In this document: one piece after another, positions 11,700 to 23,095 of the stretch
Numbering within the stretch: position 1 is the stretch's first letter
How the letters are laid out: each line of letters starts with the position of its first letter
From: Holacanthus passer
Taxonomy: Eukaryota; Chordata; Actinopteri; Pomacanthidae
DNA: 64,000 bases
Assembly: GCA_025331565.1 (NCBI GenBank)
Contig: JAFREQ010000150.1
Location: 186,001 to 250,000, forward strand
Direction: 5' to 3'
Position numbers and translations under genes: made by a program
Notes under the pieces: generated by a model
The model's database searches: none
The model's input: only the letters and a program-made list of their open reading frames with translations
What the model was told of the DNA's origin: nothing

Positions 11700-12734
11700 G
11701 GCTCGTGACAAGTGTGTCTACGTGTGTGTGGATGCGGGAAGGATGCATGGGGAGCGTTGGCAGATGTCCACCTCCCCTCCCTGTGTTCGAACCTCCAGAC
11801 TGGCAGAACAGAGAGTAGGGGGGAAAAAATTTGGATGGGTTGTGGGATGGTGGGATGAAGAGGTGATGAAACAGATTAGCGCGCCCTCCTGGGGGCTTAT
11901 TGTCGAGCGCGCCGAGTCAAATCCTGGACCACAGTTCTCCAAACACTGGCTTTTAAAGCGAACGCACCCACGAAAATTGGCAGTTTATACATTTAGCAGC
12001 TGCTTTTATTCACCGCGACTCGGAGCCATTGCAACAGTAGATAAGCTTAAAATGATGCATCACCGACATTAGAAGCGGCCTATGATGAATGCAGGAGTCA
12101 AACCAGTGCACACACACAAATACAGAGAACTAAAGAGAGATTCAAAGGCAGAGAGGAGCCTCACGACATCTACTTTATATCCTTTGTTCTTAAGTTGTGC
12201 CGAGACCTAAAGCATATTCCAATTAAATGCATACGATCCTTCACCGCTTTGATTGATTTGTTAGTCAAATTAGCTGATTTGTTAATCTATCAGCGCAGTG
12301 AAGATGCATTACCCCAAGGTCTCTAAGACCTCCATTCAACTTAAAGATATATTACTCAGAGGTTCTCAACTATCCTTCAGCGACGTTACGCGATTCCTAA
12401 AGCCATCATTCAACTGGAGACCAACAGCAGCACTTAAAGATCCATCAATCTGCACTTGAAATTAAGTTGCATCACTCAAAATGAGGCAAAATGAATGATG
12501 GAGAGAGAAAAGAAAAGATCAGAGATCGGAGAGAAAGTGGGGAGAGTTTGCACAGACGGATGCATATGTACAAGCGCTCGTAGTCCTTATCAGCAAACTC
12601 TGGTTATTTCTCCCCAAATACAGCAGCCTGAGCTATCACCATGGTGATCGGAAAGATGTGAAGTGAACAGCGAGGCTTCAAGAGGTGGTCTTGACTTCAC
12701 ACACAGACACACAAACACGTTTCATGTTTTCATC
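11700..12734. other. No gene seen; small AT-rich core
   Basis: Mostly featureless. Positions 12235-12310 contain TTGATTGATTTGTTAG and TTAGCTGATTTGTTAATC, an AT-rich cluster of possible homeodomain sites. A TCACCATGGTGA palindrome lies near 12636. Confidence 0.4.
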
Positions 12735-12912
12735 GCTTCAGAGGGCATTACATTTCCTGGAGACTCGCCCTAACCTTCCCCGAACCTTAACCCAAGTCTT
12801 CATCCTAAAATTTAAGGATTTGCATCGTGAGGACTTGTGTTTCGTCCTCAAAAAGAAGGCGAGTCCCCACAATGCAACTGTCGAAACACATTTATATTCC
12901 CACTGACTTTTG
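12735..12912. repeat. Dispersed repeat associated with CA tracts, first part
   Basis: It contains CCTGGAGACTCGCCCTAACC, a run of degenerate CCTTAACC units, TCGTGAGGACTTGTGTTTC and TCCCCACAATGCAACTGTC. This order is familiar from a high-copy teleost repeat that normally flanks CA microsatellites. I do not assign a family name. The CCTAACC units are not telomeric. Confidence 0.6.
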
Positions 12913-13089
12913 AGTCCACATGAATACACACAGCTGTTCTGTCTCTTTCACACATAATATAATCACAGTGTTCTCGCACCAACACACACACTCTCACTTA
13001 AACACAGATCCACACACCACACATACACCCACCACACCAAGACACCGAGAGCACTGACACACACACTTTTAAATCTATATTTGAAGACT

Positions 13090-13300
13090 CTCATCGACAT
13101 CCTGAGCTTAATCATCACGACTAATAGGCCGAACCCCAAACTAAACCTAATCCTGACCAGAACCTTAAAGCCAACTCTGAACCTTCAAACAGCCATTTTA
13201 AGACGTCAGGACCGGACAAAAAAATGTCCTCACTTTCCAAAAATGTCCTCACTCAGTTGGTTAAAAACTTGTTCTGGTCCTCACTATGTAGCAAGCACAA
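13090..13300. repeat. Dispersed repeat associated with CA tracts, second part
   Basis: Degenerate CCTAATCC/CCTTAAAGCC units are followed by three spaced GTCCTCACT motifs (about 13225-13290) and then CACAAGTAC leading into CA-rich sequence. The 106-codon frame across it is repeat-derived. Confidence 0.6.
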
Positions 13301-13422
13301 GTACATTCACACTATCAATCTCACAACACACACCTTGCAGCACTCACCCACACACTGACCTTGACCTACACTATACTTCACAACCAAACTCTACCCGTTA
13401 GCCTACATGCATCCAGACCTGC

Positions 13423-13425
<3 letters not shown>

Positions 13426-13480
<55 letters not shown>
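13426..13480. repeat. (CA)27 microsatellite
   Basis: Perfect CA run of 55 bases, the longest in the window and probably highly polymorphic. Confidence 0.97.
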
Positions 13481-13484
<4 letters not shown>

Positions 13485-15691
13485 ATATACTCAGGCAGAT
13501 GAATGGCGATGTGTTGTGCGCTGCTCAAGGTGAACCCTGAGTAAACTAACCCCTGGCTCCGGGAGGATAAACCGTTTAATCAAGCCACGTCAGGATCACA
13601 CCGACTCGCTGCATACTAAGAAGACGGGCCGGATCACACGCCTCTGCCCTCCGGTTCACACCAGCGTGGAGCTCAGCTCATTATTATTTTATTTTTTTCC
13701 AAATAAATTTCTTCACAAGAAATTTCAGTGAATTATGGCTTGCACCAGATGTTTTTGACACGGAATGGTCTCATCCAAGTTAATGAGACAGAAAATCTTG
13801 GCCTCCATCGGGATAACGAGCAACATTATAAGGATACATGTTGTTATAATATTCGTATGATGCATCATGTCCTTTATCCAAATGTCTCTATATGAGGACC
13901 CCTGTCATCCATTTTTGCTAGTTTATCTTAGAATCAAAGCAGAATTAGAGTAATTAAAGTAAAGTTCAAATGTATTATACTACTAAAGCATCACAGACAA
14001 GCCAAAAAAAAAAAATCCTATTTCAGTTATTATTCATGTCAACCAGGTGTCACAACGCACAAAAACGACTGATTGATAAATGTAATTCAGCTGCATATAA
14101 GGTCTGCTGTTGTGCGGAAAGTGACAAAGAGCTGCACTAAAGGTGGAAATGGAAATTTTATGTACAGTAGGCTGCGTGAACGGAATAATGCAGGAGTTCA
14201 ATAACATAAAACAGGTTCCTATGCTTTCCATATGTACAAGCTGCACCGCTGGCTTCATTATAGCTGTATGTATAGCTGAAAGACGTTTTCAGTTCTGCAA
14301 AGCGTACAGTTTATACAATGATGGAAAAAAAAAAAAAAGGCTTTGCATGTCAAAAAAGAAAATCCTGGAGAATCCTCTGTACTGCAGTTACTGTGAACAC
14401 CACAGCGAAGAAATGCCAATTACCAACACAGAAAAAAACAAGAGCCGGGCCGTGTAAATGTAAACTCTTCTCGCTTCCATTCCAAATGTTCAGCCAACAT
14501 CCTCTTAAAAGAAAGAACCGGTTTGAGTCACAGCAACATTTCTGAGAGCTGCTCAAGCTGAAAAATCTCATTCACTGAGGCAAAACAGCCACAATCTCAC
14601 AGCCAAGTAACATCCACAAGCTCTTATGGTGCAAAATTAAATGTTGGCAAGTATTTCAAAAGAGACAAGTGGGATTAAGAATAAACTACTGTTGATTCAT
14701 AACATTGATACTGATTCTTAAAAATGTCAATGCTTCTGAAAACACCAGGTTTTTGTGAGAGGTGAAATGTAAATATGAGAACAATGCAAAATCCATTTTT
14801 GCATCAGCATCAGTTTCCTCATGAATAAACCACTTGAAGGCTCATTATATTAGTAGTAAAGTAAATGAACCGTCACTCTCGTATTAAAATCAGGGCTTTT
14901 GCAAACGTAAACTTCGACCATGAAGCACACATGAATGTAAAGTATACTGATGACGACACTCTCAAACTCCAGCCATATTGCAGGTGACTTACTGAACAAA
15001 CCTTGAGAACATTTTGCTTTGTGAGGAAACAGATGAAGCAGCCATGTTGGTTTGGAACAACGTTCATCATTCCAAGTAATTAAGCCTCCATCCCCTGCCA
15101 GCTGAGCTTAGATGTATGTTTGATCAGGTTTAGGTTCTTATTACACGTCTGCTGGTTCCTGTCGTGTTCTCAGCAGAGGGCCGAACACATTTCAGTGCTT
15201 TGAGGAGACTTGAATTGCGTCTCAGGGCGACGCGGCAGCGAGCCATCTTGATCCATTAACACCTAAACCTGATGAGGCTGATCTGAAATAAATCTGTGTG
15301 ACAGACAGTTTGTTGTTGAGGATGACGGGAGATGTTGGATCTTTGTCTGACTTAAATAAAAGATGAAAAACATTCTGCAGCACATCATGAAAATGTTTAC
15401 AGCCAAAACGTGTTGGATGCACAGTATCTATCTGCAGGAGGCTTTATCAGAGATATTTTGATCTTAACAAGCTTTAAAACTGTTAAATCAGGGCGACTAT
15501 CATTAAATGGCAGAATAAGTGAATTCAAAGCGGACTAGAAGGTTTTTAGCAGATAAGCTGTCTCTGAAAGAAGTTAAGCCACATGCAGCTTTTTCTAGGG
15601 ATCTGAATATTAGTTAAACATGTTCACACTCTTTAAAATGCAGATTGGAAGCTGCAGTTTCACATATGATTTGCAATCCATGACCAAACCG
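13481..15691. other. No gene seen; AT-rich
   Basis: Positions 13500-13670 form a repeat-free, more GC-rich block (GGATAAACCGTTTAATC near 13564) that could be regulatory. The rest is AT-rich with short A runs (14002-14016, 14325-14338) and short frames lacking recognisable domains. Confidence 0.45.
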
Positions 15692-15712
15692 AAAAAAAAA
15701 AAAAAAAAAAAA
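15692..15712. repeat. A21 homopolymer
   Basis: Twenty-one consecutive A bases. It could be a retroposition tail, but I see no recognisable element or target-site duplication beside it. Confidence 0.9.
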
Positions 15713-17340
15713 GGTCTGGTACGTATCAGAAAATATAGAAAATTATAGTAAAGAAGCTCTAAAAAACAGTTGGTATCTTTGTTGTCAAATCTGAAAGTGC
15801 ACGACTTCAACTGCCAAGAACACCATTAAAGAAGAAAAAACAAATCTATTAAAATAAATGTTCTTTAAATAGAAACAGAAATTTGTGGTCAAATTGAATC
15901 TTACGCAACAATAAACAATCTGATCTCAAAATGTCTCTCTCTCCTAAACGATCTTCCACACGACCATAACAAGCCTAAATGAGCGTGGATTGATTGAGCG
16001 TAACTGTTGGTATTATCTTCTCCATACTTTTAACTAAATGTGAGCAATTTAAACTGCACTTTTCATAGCAGGCCAACTTAATGGCTTCTGGGTAATTATC
16101 TATCTATCGTTTTGTACTTTTATTGTTTGCACTTTGAGCGCTTATTGAAACGTATTTTCAGGATGAATATCAACACGAAATCAACCGTGTGCAGACAGAG
16201 GAGGCAACTGGGGTCACAGACGTCATGTGCGAATGGGTTTATCACCAAAAGATGAAAGAGCAATCTGAGGTTTATGCACAGACCTTTAAGATTTGTGTGA
16301 ATCCATGTGTAAAAAATACGTATAGAGCCCGACTCCTTCCTCTTTGAAGACGTAAAGAAAATAGGTGCTTTGTTTGAAAGCTCATGATTTGAGCTCAATC
16401 ACACAGACTAAATGTTTTGAAAGTGAAAAGCATATCAACGTCTAGAAGTTTGCTACCAATAATTTAAATCTTAGCAGATTGCATTGAAACACAGCATGCA
16501 TAGTAATCTGTAATGATTTCAGCTTGTGTTTGACTTTAGTGCTAATTAGCAACTCCAAAAAAAAGATAATTAAGGGGAGAGCAACAACAAATGTATTTAT
16601 GAGTGTTCAAATGCAACAAGAGAAAAATACGGCCCAGTTTCCCCACGGCAGATCTAGGACAGGGCCTACATTTGCGATGAATGAGTTTAACCCAGTAACG
16701 TCTTCAAAACAAGAACATTTTCAGCAGAAGACTTTTCAGCATGATACTGAAAGTGGGACAGAATCATAAAGGAGGCACAGGATTCTCAAACCAAAATAAC
16801 TGCAGTATATGGGTTAAAACTTGACGCTGTAGTTTCCTCTAAATGTCAACAAATTTCATCATCGTGCGTCACGGAGGCACAAAAACTTCAACTTGACCTT
16901 GACACTGAGCCAAAAGCCACCGATCCGTTTCCACAAAAATGACAGCTCAAGGAAATATATTAAGTCTAAGAAGTCTTCCACAGCTTCTTCCTCCCTCGGC
17001 ACAGTTCAGCACACCTTCCCAAAACCACTCATGCATATGGATCAGCACCTGCTGCTATGGAAACAGGCATCCCGGCTAGTTTGGCCAGAAATGGTCGTAG
17101 CGTTTAAGAAAAAAAAAACCTTCACATATCGCTGCTTTTCACACTGAAATGCCACTGGGCACTGTCAAGGGCTCTTGCTGAAAAGAGCTTCAGCGGGTGA
17201 GCCATCAGCTAAGGCTGGCTGCCCCGTCAAACCCTGCCCAAAGCGCTGGACTTATTAGAAACGCCATGCCTCACTAGAATTGAATAGGAGTCAAAACGAC
17301 AGCTGATCTGCACTAGAATGTAAGAGGTTTTCATATTGGA
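15713..17340. other. No gene seen; AT-rich
   Basis: AT-rich sequence with frames under 95 codons. I see no recognisable domain, repeat or splice pair. Confidence 0.5.
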
Positions 17341-17362
17341 GAGAAGAGTGTGACTCACTCAC

Positions 17363-17700
17363 CTCTGCTTTAGTAGATTAACTGAAGTCCAGAGAGAGAC
17401 GAGGGGAGAGGAGTCCTGGCCGCTCGAGGGTCAGCTCAGCCTCCCGGATCTGCTCAGTTTGGTTTTTAGACGAGTCGACAACGAGTCCTTTCTAACGAAT
17501 CTTCAGCTATATTTTTCCAGATGTTTAAACTCGTCTTGTCGGTGGTGGACGTGTTGTGCTCCGGTTGATTTCCACTCAAGCAGGGATGTTCTTCCAGCAA
17601 ACGGATCTTTCTCCACAGGCCAAAGCAAGAAATCTCAGAAGTAGAGCTGAAGGAGAGACGAGAGGGAAGGAGGTGTTAATAAAACTGAAATTACTTTTTA
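17363..17700 (-). other. Candidate noncoding first exon (5'UTR-like), minus strand
   Basis: Read on the minus strand, this CT-rich segment ends at a consensus donor, AAAGCAGAG|GTGAGTGAGT, with the last exon base at 17363. The minus strand has no ATG anywhere from 17335 to 17873, over 500 bases, as expected of a 5'UTR and its promoter. The upstream edge is approximate. The sequence just upstream is CT-rich, like many teleost initiator regions. No coding exon can be attached to it, so the gene is unknown. Confidence 0.3.
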
Positions 17701-17830
17701 GTGAGAGAAACACGCAGGGAGAGAGAGCGAGAGCGAGAGGCGGCGATAAAGATCAAATCAATGCAAACTTAAATTAACCAGACAGGCTTGATTAGGTGCA
17801 CAAACCAAATGCCCTTTTCCTGATTGAAAA
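17660..17830 (-). promoter_or_regulatory. Candidate promoter for the 17.4-kb first exon
   Basis: On the minus strand, a CTCTCGCTCTCGCTCTCTCT stretch (plus 17720-17740) lies next to GC-rich GCCGCCTCTC. Farther upstream is AT-rich sequence with CACCTAATCAAG and TTAATTTAAG homeodomain-like cores. An AGTTTTATTAAC stretch at 17674-17685 is weakly TATA-like. Everything here depends on the exon candidate being real. Confidence 0.2.
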
Positions 17831-19141
17831 ATTTTGCTTGGTCAAATATTTCCTAATATTTATTAGCAAATTCCATATCAGATTCTAACCAGATTGTGTC
17901 TGATGATTATGTATGCAGGTACTGTCTCTGTGTTTGACTGATAAACAGACTCAGACGACGGCTTCACCTTTTACATCAGTTCACTGCTTCCACACTTTCA
18001 GATTATTGAAACCTACAAAGATGAGACCCCCAACATGTGATTTATTTCCACCAACAAGCACAGATTTTTTTTTTTTACTTTTGAGTCAAACACATCTGAA
18101 TAAGTGGACAACACACTGTACAACAGGTAGACGATGATTACAGTAACATGGCTACTACCAACCTCCTTAAATCATATGAGACCAAATTCTTGTCTGTACC
18201 AAAACAGGAGAGGACTTCCATCAAAACTGGCTTCTCTTGCACAGAAAAAAACACTAATTAACAGAGTGGAAAGGCCAAATTAGGCTGAAAATGTGGACAC
18301 AAGTCATAACTTTGTCAAGTGAACTGAACTTCAGCTTATCTTTGCACCAAAACCTGGCTTAATTTAAACATCCTGATAAGGGCACTTCTACTTCCTGGAT
18401 GCAGGTGTAACCAGAGCTGCCTTTTTCTTATCAAATCAAACTACCTTTCTTTCCATCTCTGATTCATGAGTTGGGATCCCACTGGTTTACACTTCAGCGA
18501 CCATGGAGAACTGAACGCTGTGTTCAACGGTGACACCATACTTCCTCACTGAGCACACACACCTTCAAGTCTCAGAGGTCTTCCTCAGGCTTTGACCTTT
18601 GCCCTTCAGCTGAGCAGGTTGAGAGGATGAACGTCCCCCAACCGAGCCAGCTGACTCCCTTATTACTATTTCATGGGACTTTTAAAATCGTCTTAATTGG
18701 AATGATATGAGCAGCTTTTTGATCAGCATGCAGAAATCCTGCAAATTAAATGATATAATACATCGTTTGCAAAGATGATTTGCACAGACAGTGTTTCCCT
18801 GAAGGTTTGGGTTCAAAGAACTACTTGGTTAAGGTTAGAGAGCAGTCGTGGTTAAACAAGACGCTGCCTATCAGTTGGAAATGGGACATGCGTGTTGGCC
18901 CATCCAAACATTATTTTCTTCTCTGCTCCCGACTGACAAGAGCCATAATTCCTTCAGCGGCTAAAGGGCTTTGTCACTTCAGTCTAAACATATGTTGTTT
19001 TGCTGAAACAACAGCAACTGGTCTGTGTTGAGATGCACAGATGACAGCTAGAAAAAGCCCATCTTATGTCAAACGTGTCCCCCAGCTGCCTTTTTAGCCG
19101 ATAGACCTGAGGAACATGTCTCAGCAACGGGATAACCAGTG

Positions 19142-19146
<5 letters not shown>
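17831..19146. other. No gene seen
   Basis: AT-rich spacer with a T run near 18066-18076. Frames are short and unremarkable. Confidence 0.5.

Positions 19147-19187
<41 letters not shown>
19147..19187. repeat. (CA)20 microsatellite
   Basis: Perfect CA run of about 41 bases. Confidence 0.95.
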
Positions 19188-19191
<4 letters not shown>

Positions 19192-20264
19192 ATCCGCTGA
19201 GCAAACACAGAAGAAACGCACTCGGCCACCTCAAATGTCAGAGCACATCGACACGGGTCAGCGCAGACTCATCTGGTCATAAAAGGGGCGGGGCCACGGC
19301 GGCATTTGAGAGATATTAAGTGGTTTCAAGAGAGAACGGGGCCGAAGATCTTTTTTTTTTTTTTTCTCCATCTGCGTGTAAATCCTCTGGCTTTAAGTAA
19401 AGGTTAGACGAGAGAGGGTCGGAGGGAGCGTGTGCACGAGAGAGAGGAGAGAAAGAAGAAAGGGAGGGATAAGAGCAGGGCTCAGTTTGGCAGATGCGGA
19501 GAATAATAAAGTTAAATGTCAGAAACAGGAGGTTACTGACTATAACCTCATGACGACGGCATCTGGAGAATGTGTGGAGGTGGCATAAACAGGAAAATCA
19601 AAGCGCAGGGAGGAGGGGTGCAAAGAAAAAATAATCTAGTGAGTAATGAAAAAAAAAAAGGACTTCACAACACGGAATAAATTTTGAATAAGGAGCGAAG
19701 CAGGGGAACGTGTTGGCAAATTAAAAGAAGCTGTTAATAAGCGAGAGGGGATGTGACGGAAAGTGCATGATGGGAAAAACCAGGCCAGCTTTCTCTGAAC
19801 AGGAGCAGAGGAGGGAGTGAAGATTCAGGCCAAAATAAATGGGCGAAAATTATGTTTTGATCCACTACGCTGCCCAACAGTGAGCTTGAGGCCGCAATCC
19901 ATCAAGCGACGGAGAGAGAAGGAGAGAAATAGTGAAGCATGGACAGCGAAGGACAAGAGGGGGAAAAGGTAAATGAGAGTCTGGGGATGCATGAAGAGCA
20001 GGAGACTTTAGAAGTGAGGACAGCCGGACTGAAATGAAGACGGATCCACATAGAGAGCTGTTGAATAATTTACCGAGACGAGACAAGGCATTAAGTCCTC
20101 ATATATGCAAAATAAGAATGGTCTGTGCCAAAAATCCAAATGGGACAAACAAAGAATAAATTAAGTTGTGGTTGTGTCCAGTGGCCAAATGTTGGATCAA
20201 ATATTTTTTTTAATGTGATAATAAACAGTTTCATGCAGTTTCCTGTTTTAAAACTGCTGGTTTC
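19188..20264. other. No gene seen; purine-leaning stretch
   Basis: A T15 run lies at 19351-19365, and purine-skewed sequence at 19405-19480 and 19900-20000. TGCATGATGGGAAAAACC near 19766 is a weak SBS-like match. No supported frame. Confidence 0.45.
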
Positions 20265-20400
20265 TGTGCAAACTCTTTAATTATCGGCGAATCAAATCGA
20301 AGCAGATCAGTGTCTCTGTATTTAACACGCTCCTAATTGACTCTTCCGCGGGTCAGAGTCGTCGCATCGAAACTTCTGAAAACTGATAATTAACTGAGTT
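20265..20400. promoter_or_regulatory. Candidate regulatory block
   Basis: Contains CTTTAATTATCGGCGAATC and GCTCCTAATTGACTC within about 70 repeat-free bases. This is conserved-noncoding-element-like texture, not tested. Confidence 0.25.
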
Positions 20401-21099
20401 GAATCCTCACGTTTCTCATTTTGCGACTGAGGCCACTGAAGAGTAAAGTCTCTGCGGTCCAATTACCCGAAATTGACATTATTTTACTTGTGTGGAAAGT
20501 GTCGAAATGTTTTGCCATGTGTGGAATATCGTCACCTAGAGAATTCAAGACACAGCGTGTGCTCAATATCATAATGAATTTGAATATTGAATAAAAAAAA
20601 TGACATGTTATATAAGTTTTAAATTCTTATATGATGCCTTTGTCTTTTCAACTGCTTGTGTTTATTTGTGATTGTAGTTTTTTGTTATTCATCAACGCTT
20701 TTCCACGATCTATGTTTAATATCTATAATATAGAATCATAAAAGTTAATGACTGACTGAATGAATGACTCCGTGAAATTGCGAAAAGACAGCAGGAATAT
20801 TTTGCATGTTCGATTCATTTTGGAAAAACCACCATGACGCCACCTCCACATGTGGTTTATTACAGCTTGCAGCTACGAGGTTTCCATATGTCAGATGGTG
20901 GAAGTATTGGTTTTATTTGTTTCCTTCTCTTTATATTCTCATGTTTTGCTGTGGCTATTTCGCATTGCATGACTTTATATATTGGGTTTTGAATGTTTTA
21001 TTGCTGTCCTTTAAATTGAACTGTACCTATTGATGCTGTAATGCATGTTCACTTCTTACCTACTACATCTTTAATAGGCATTGCTTTTAACCAATCAGA
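20401..21099. other. No gene seen; AT-rich
   Basis: AT-rich, with a 75-codon hydrophobic frame at 20806-21033 that has no support beyond its openness. Confidence 0.5.
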
Positions 21100-21595
21100 C
21101 ATAAAGGTGGAGCCACAGGGACCAATGGTTCGGCTGAGAGGAGGGAGCAGATGTTGTGATGTGCAAACTAGAAAGCAGGGAAACAGAGAACAGAGCCCAC
21201 AATGCAAACACCAAAGGCTGAGCTAAAACATTCATTAACAAAATCCAAAGACTTACTGATTGGTCCAGCAAGGGTCAAAGACAGGGGAGGAAATCCAAAC
21301 AGAAGCAAGAATCAAAAGTCCAAAAACAAGCGAGGTCCAGGGGAAACACAAGATCCAAAATCACTGGGAGAACACGAGGAACGACACTAGTTCAGGTTGA
21401 AACACTTGACATGAGGAACAAGGATGAAGTGACACACAGAGGACACACACAGTCAATACACAGGAGAGGAGGATCCCAGGTGGAACGCATTAATAATTAT
21501 AACAGTGGGGAAAACACAAGGACAGGAAGTAAAGTAAATGCCCTATCAAAATAAAACAGGAATTAACTAAACAACCCCAAACTATGACAGCAGAG
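21100..21595 (-). mobile_element. Dispersed percomorph repeat (minus orientation)
   Basis: An A/C/G-rich, T-poor stretch carries AATCCAAACAGAAGCAAG, AAGTCCAAAAACAAGCG, CAGGTGGAACGCATTAATAA, GGAAGTAAAGTAAATG and a terminal CCCCAAACTATGACAG. This layout is familiar from a high-copy teleost repeat whose opposite strand begins CTGTCATAGTTTGGGG. The plus-strand copies at 37185-37440 and 42005-42160 look related. The class is not certain without a library search. Confidence 0.55.
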
Positions 21596-22066
21596 GAGAA
21601 ACAAGAGGAGGATGGAGGTGTGAGATCTCAGGTTCAGGTGAGACTCAGGTGTTCAGGTGTTTGTGTGTGCGTCTCCTTCAGTGTGACAAGAAACTGCACG
21701 ACAAGACTTTATAAAATAAATAAATCCTGTCCCTCACTTTAACCACTTTACTTTGCCAAAAACACTGAATAATAACTGTAGTACTTTCTAGGCCGTTAGT
21801 CATATTTGCAGTAGTTATCCTGAACATCCTGTGCTACATTTCCTTCCTCGACACCCCCTATCACACCCACAACAACAAAATACTAAAGCAGGTCATCAGC
21901 ATGCGAGGTAGCTGGTCCGTCATAACTGACCGAGCGTTCGGCACTGTGTGTGTGAGGCAACTACCTGAACGATGCTGAGAGGCATCGTAAGTAAGAACCA
22001 CATATCAATATAGGTCAAATAAAGTTTTTGCCAGCTTTTACTCTTATTTTAAAGCCCAGCCCACCT

Positions 22067-22072
<6 letters not shown>
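21596..22072. other. No gene seen; CAGGT-rich stretch
   Basis: Positions 21625-21660 contain four spaced CAGGTnnnn motifs in a short imperfect tandem repeat. The rest is featureless. Confidence 0.45.

Positions 22073-22108
<36 letters not shown>
22073..22108. repeat. (CT)18 microsatellite
   Basis: Perfect CT run of about 36 bases. Confidence 0.95.
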
Positions 22109-22111
<3 letters not shown>

Positions 22112-22494
22112 ATTTTTAATTCAGTCTCGAGGCTTATTTGCGCGTTTGGAGGATAAATAGGAGGAAAGAAATGAAGCGATCGGACTCTTGTCATTTGTGA
22201 ATTTACAAACAGACGAGCTTAATCTTCTGTTGCGCATATGAACGATGTTTGGAGAAAAAACCATAATCTGCAAGTCCACAACTAATCCCTTAAACTTTGT
22301 GTGTGCACAAGTACGAGATACACAATCGGCCTGTGCACAGCGACAGATAAGAATAATGTAATGATCTTACAGTTAACCCTAATTATCCTAATATGTTTAG
22401 CCTATGTGAGAGTTACAAGACCCAGGTTGTAGTAAACTGGAATTATCTTTTAAGCACTCCCCGCTCCCCTGAGTTCGCTTAGAAGAAACAGGGA
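22109..22494. other. No gene seen
   Basis: AT-rich sequence without a defined feature. Confidence 0.5.
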
Positions 22495-23095
22495 AATGAA
22501 ACTTTGGGGTGGTAATGAGAGAGAGGAGGAGAAGAGGAAAAGGGGGATGAGTACCGAAACAGCTGGGAGGGTAGAGATTTGGCAGCGAGTGGAGGAAGTG
22601 GTGTAAGAAGAGGAAGAGGACAAACCCACACTTTCAGGAACGGTGTGAGCTGCAGGTAGAAGAAGGAGAGCATTAACAGATAACAGGCGATGCTTTGAGG
22701 AGGAGGAGGGAGACTTTAAAGGTGAAGGAGGATCAAACGCAGATCCACGAAGCGAGGAGGGGCGGGGTGAGCGGGTCCCATTTGTCTGTTGTCCCTGGCA
22801 ACCATAGTCTTCATCTCTCTTTTTTCTTGCTTTTTTTTTTTTAACTTTTGCTCACTGCAAACCAAATTATATCTCTTTAATGCACATCCTGACTGCTCTC
22901 TTCTCCCCCCCCCGCTGGCCTCCGACTATCTCTCCTCCTCTTTCATCTGCGCCCGAGTCGTGCCGCTTCTCTTCTTCTCTCATCTCTCTGCAGTCTCATG
23001 ACTTTCTTTCCTCCTAATGACCATTTCTTCTGCTGCTTCTACCTCCTCTCCTCCCACTACCCTCCTGTTCTGTCTCCCACTCCTTCCCTGATCGC
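22495..23095. repeat. Purine tract followed by pyrimidine tract
   Basis: The plus strand is purine-rich (GAGGAGAAGAGG type) from 22495 to about 22765, then switches to pyrimidine-rich (TCTTCTCTCATCTCTC type) from 22800 to 23095, with a C9 run at 22905-22913. The two arms are compositionally complementary. The frames here are Ser/Leu/Phe low complexity. Confidence 0.7.

Noticed and set aside
12770..12800. Telomere-like CCTAACC units
   Set aside because: The units are degenerate and embedded in a dispersed repeat next to CA tracts; not TTAGGG arrays.
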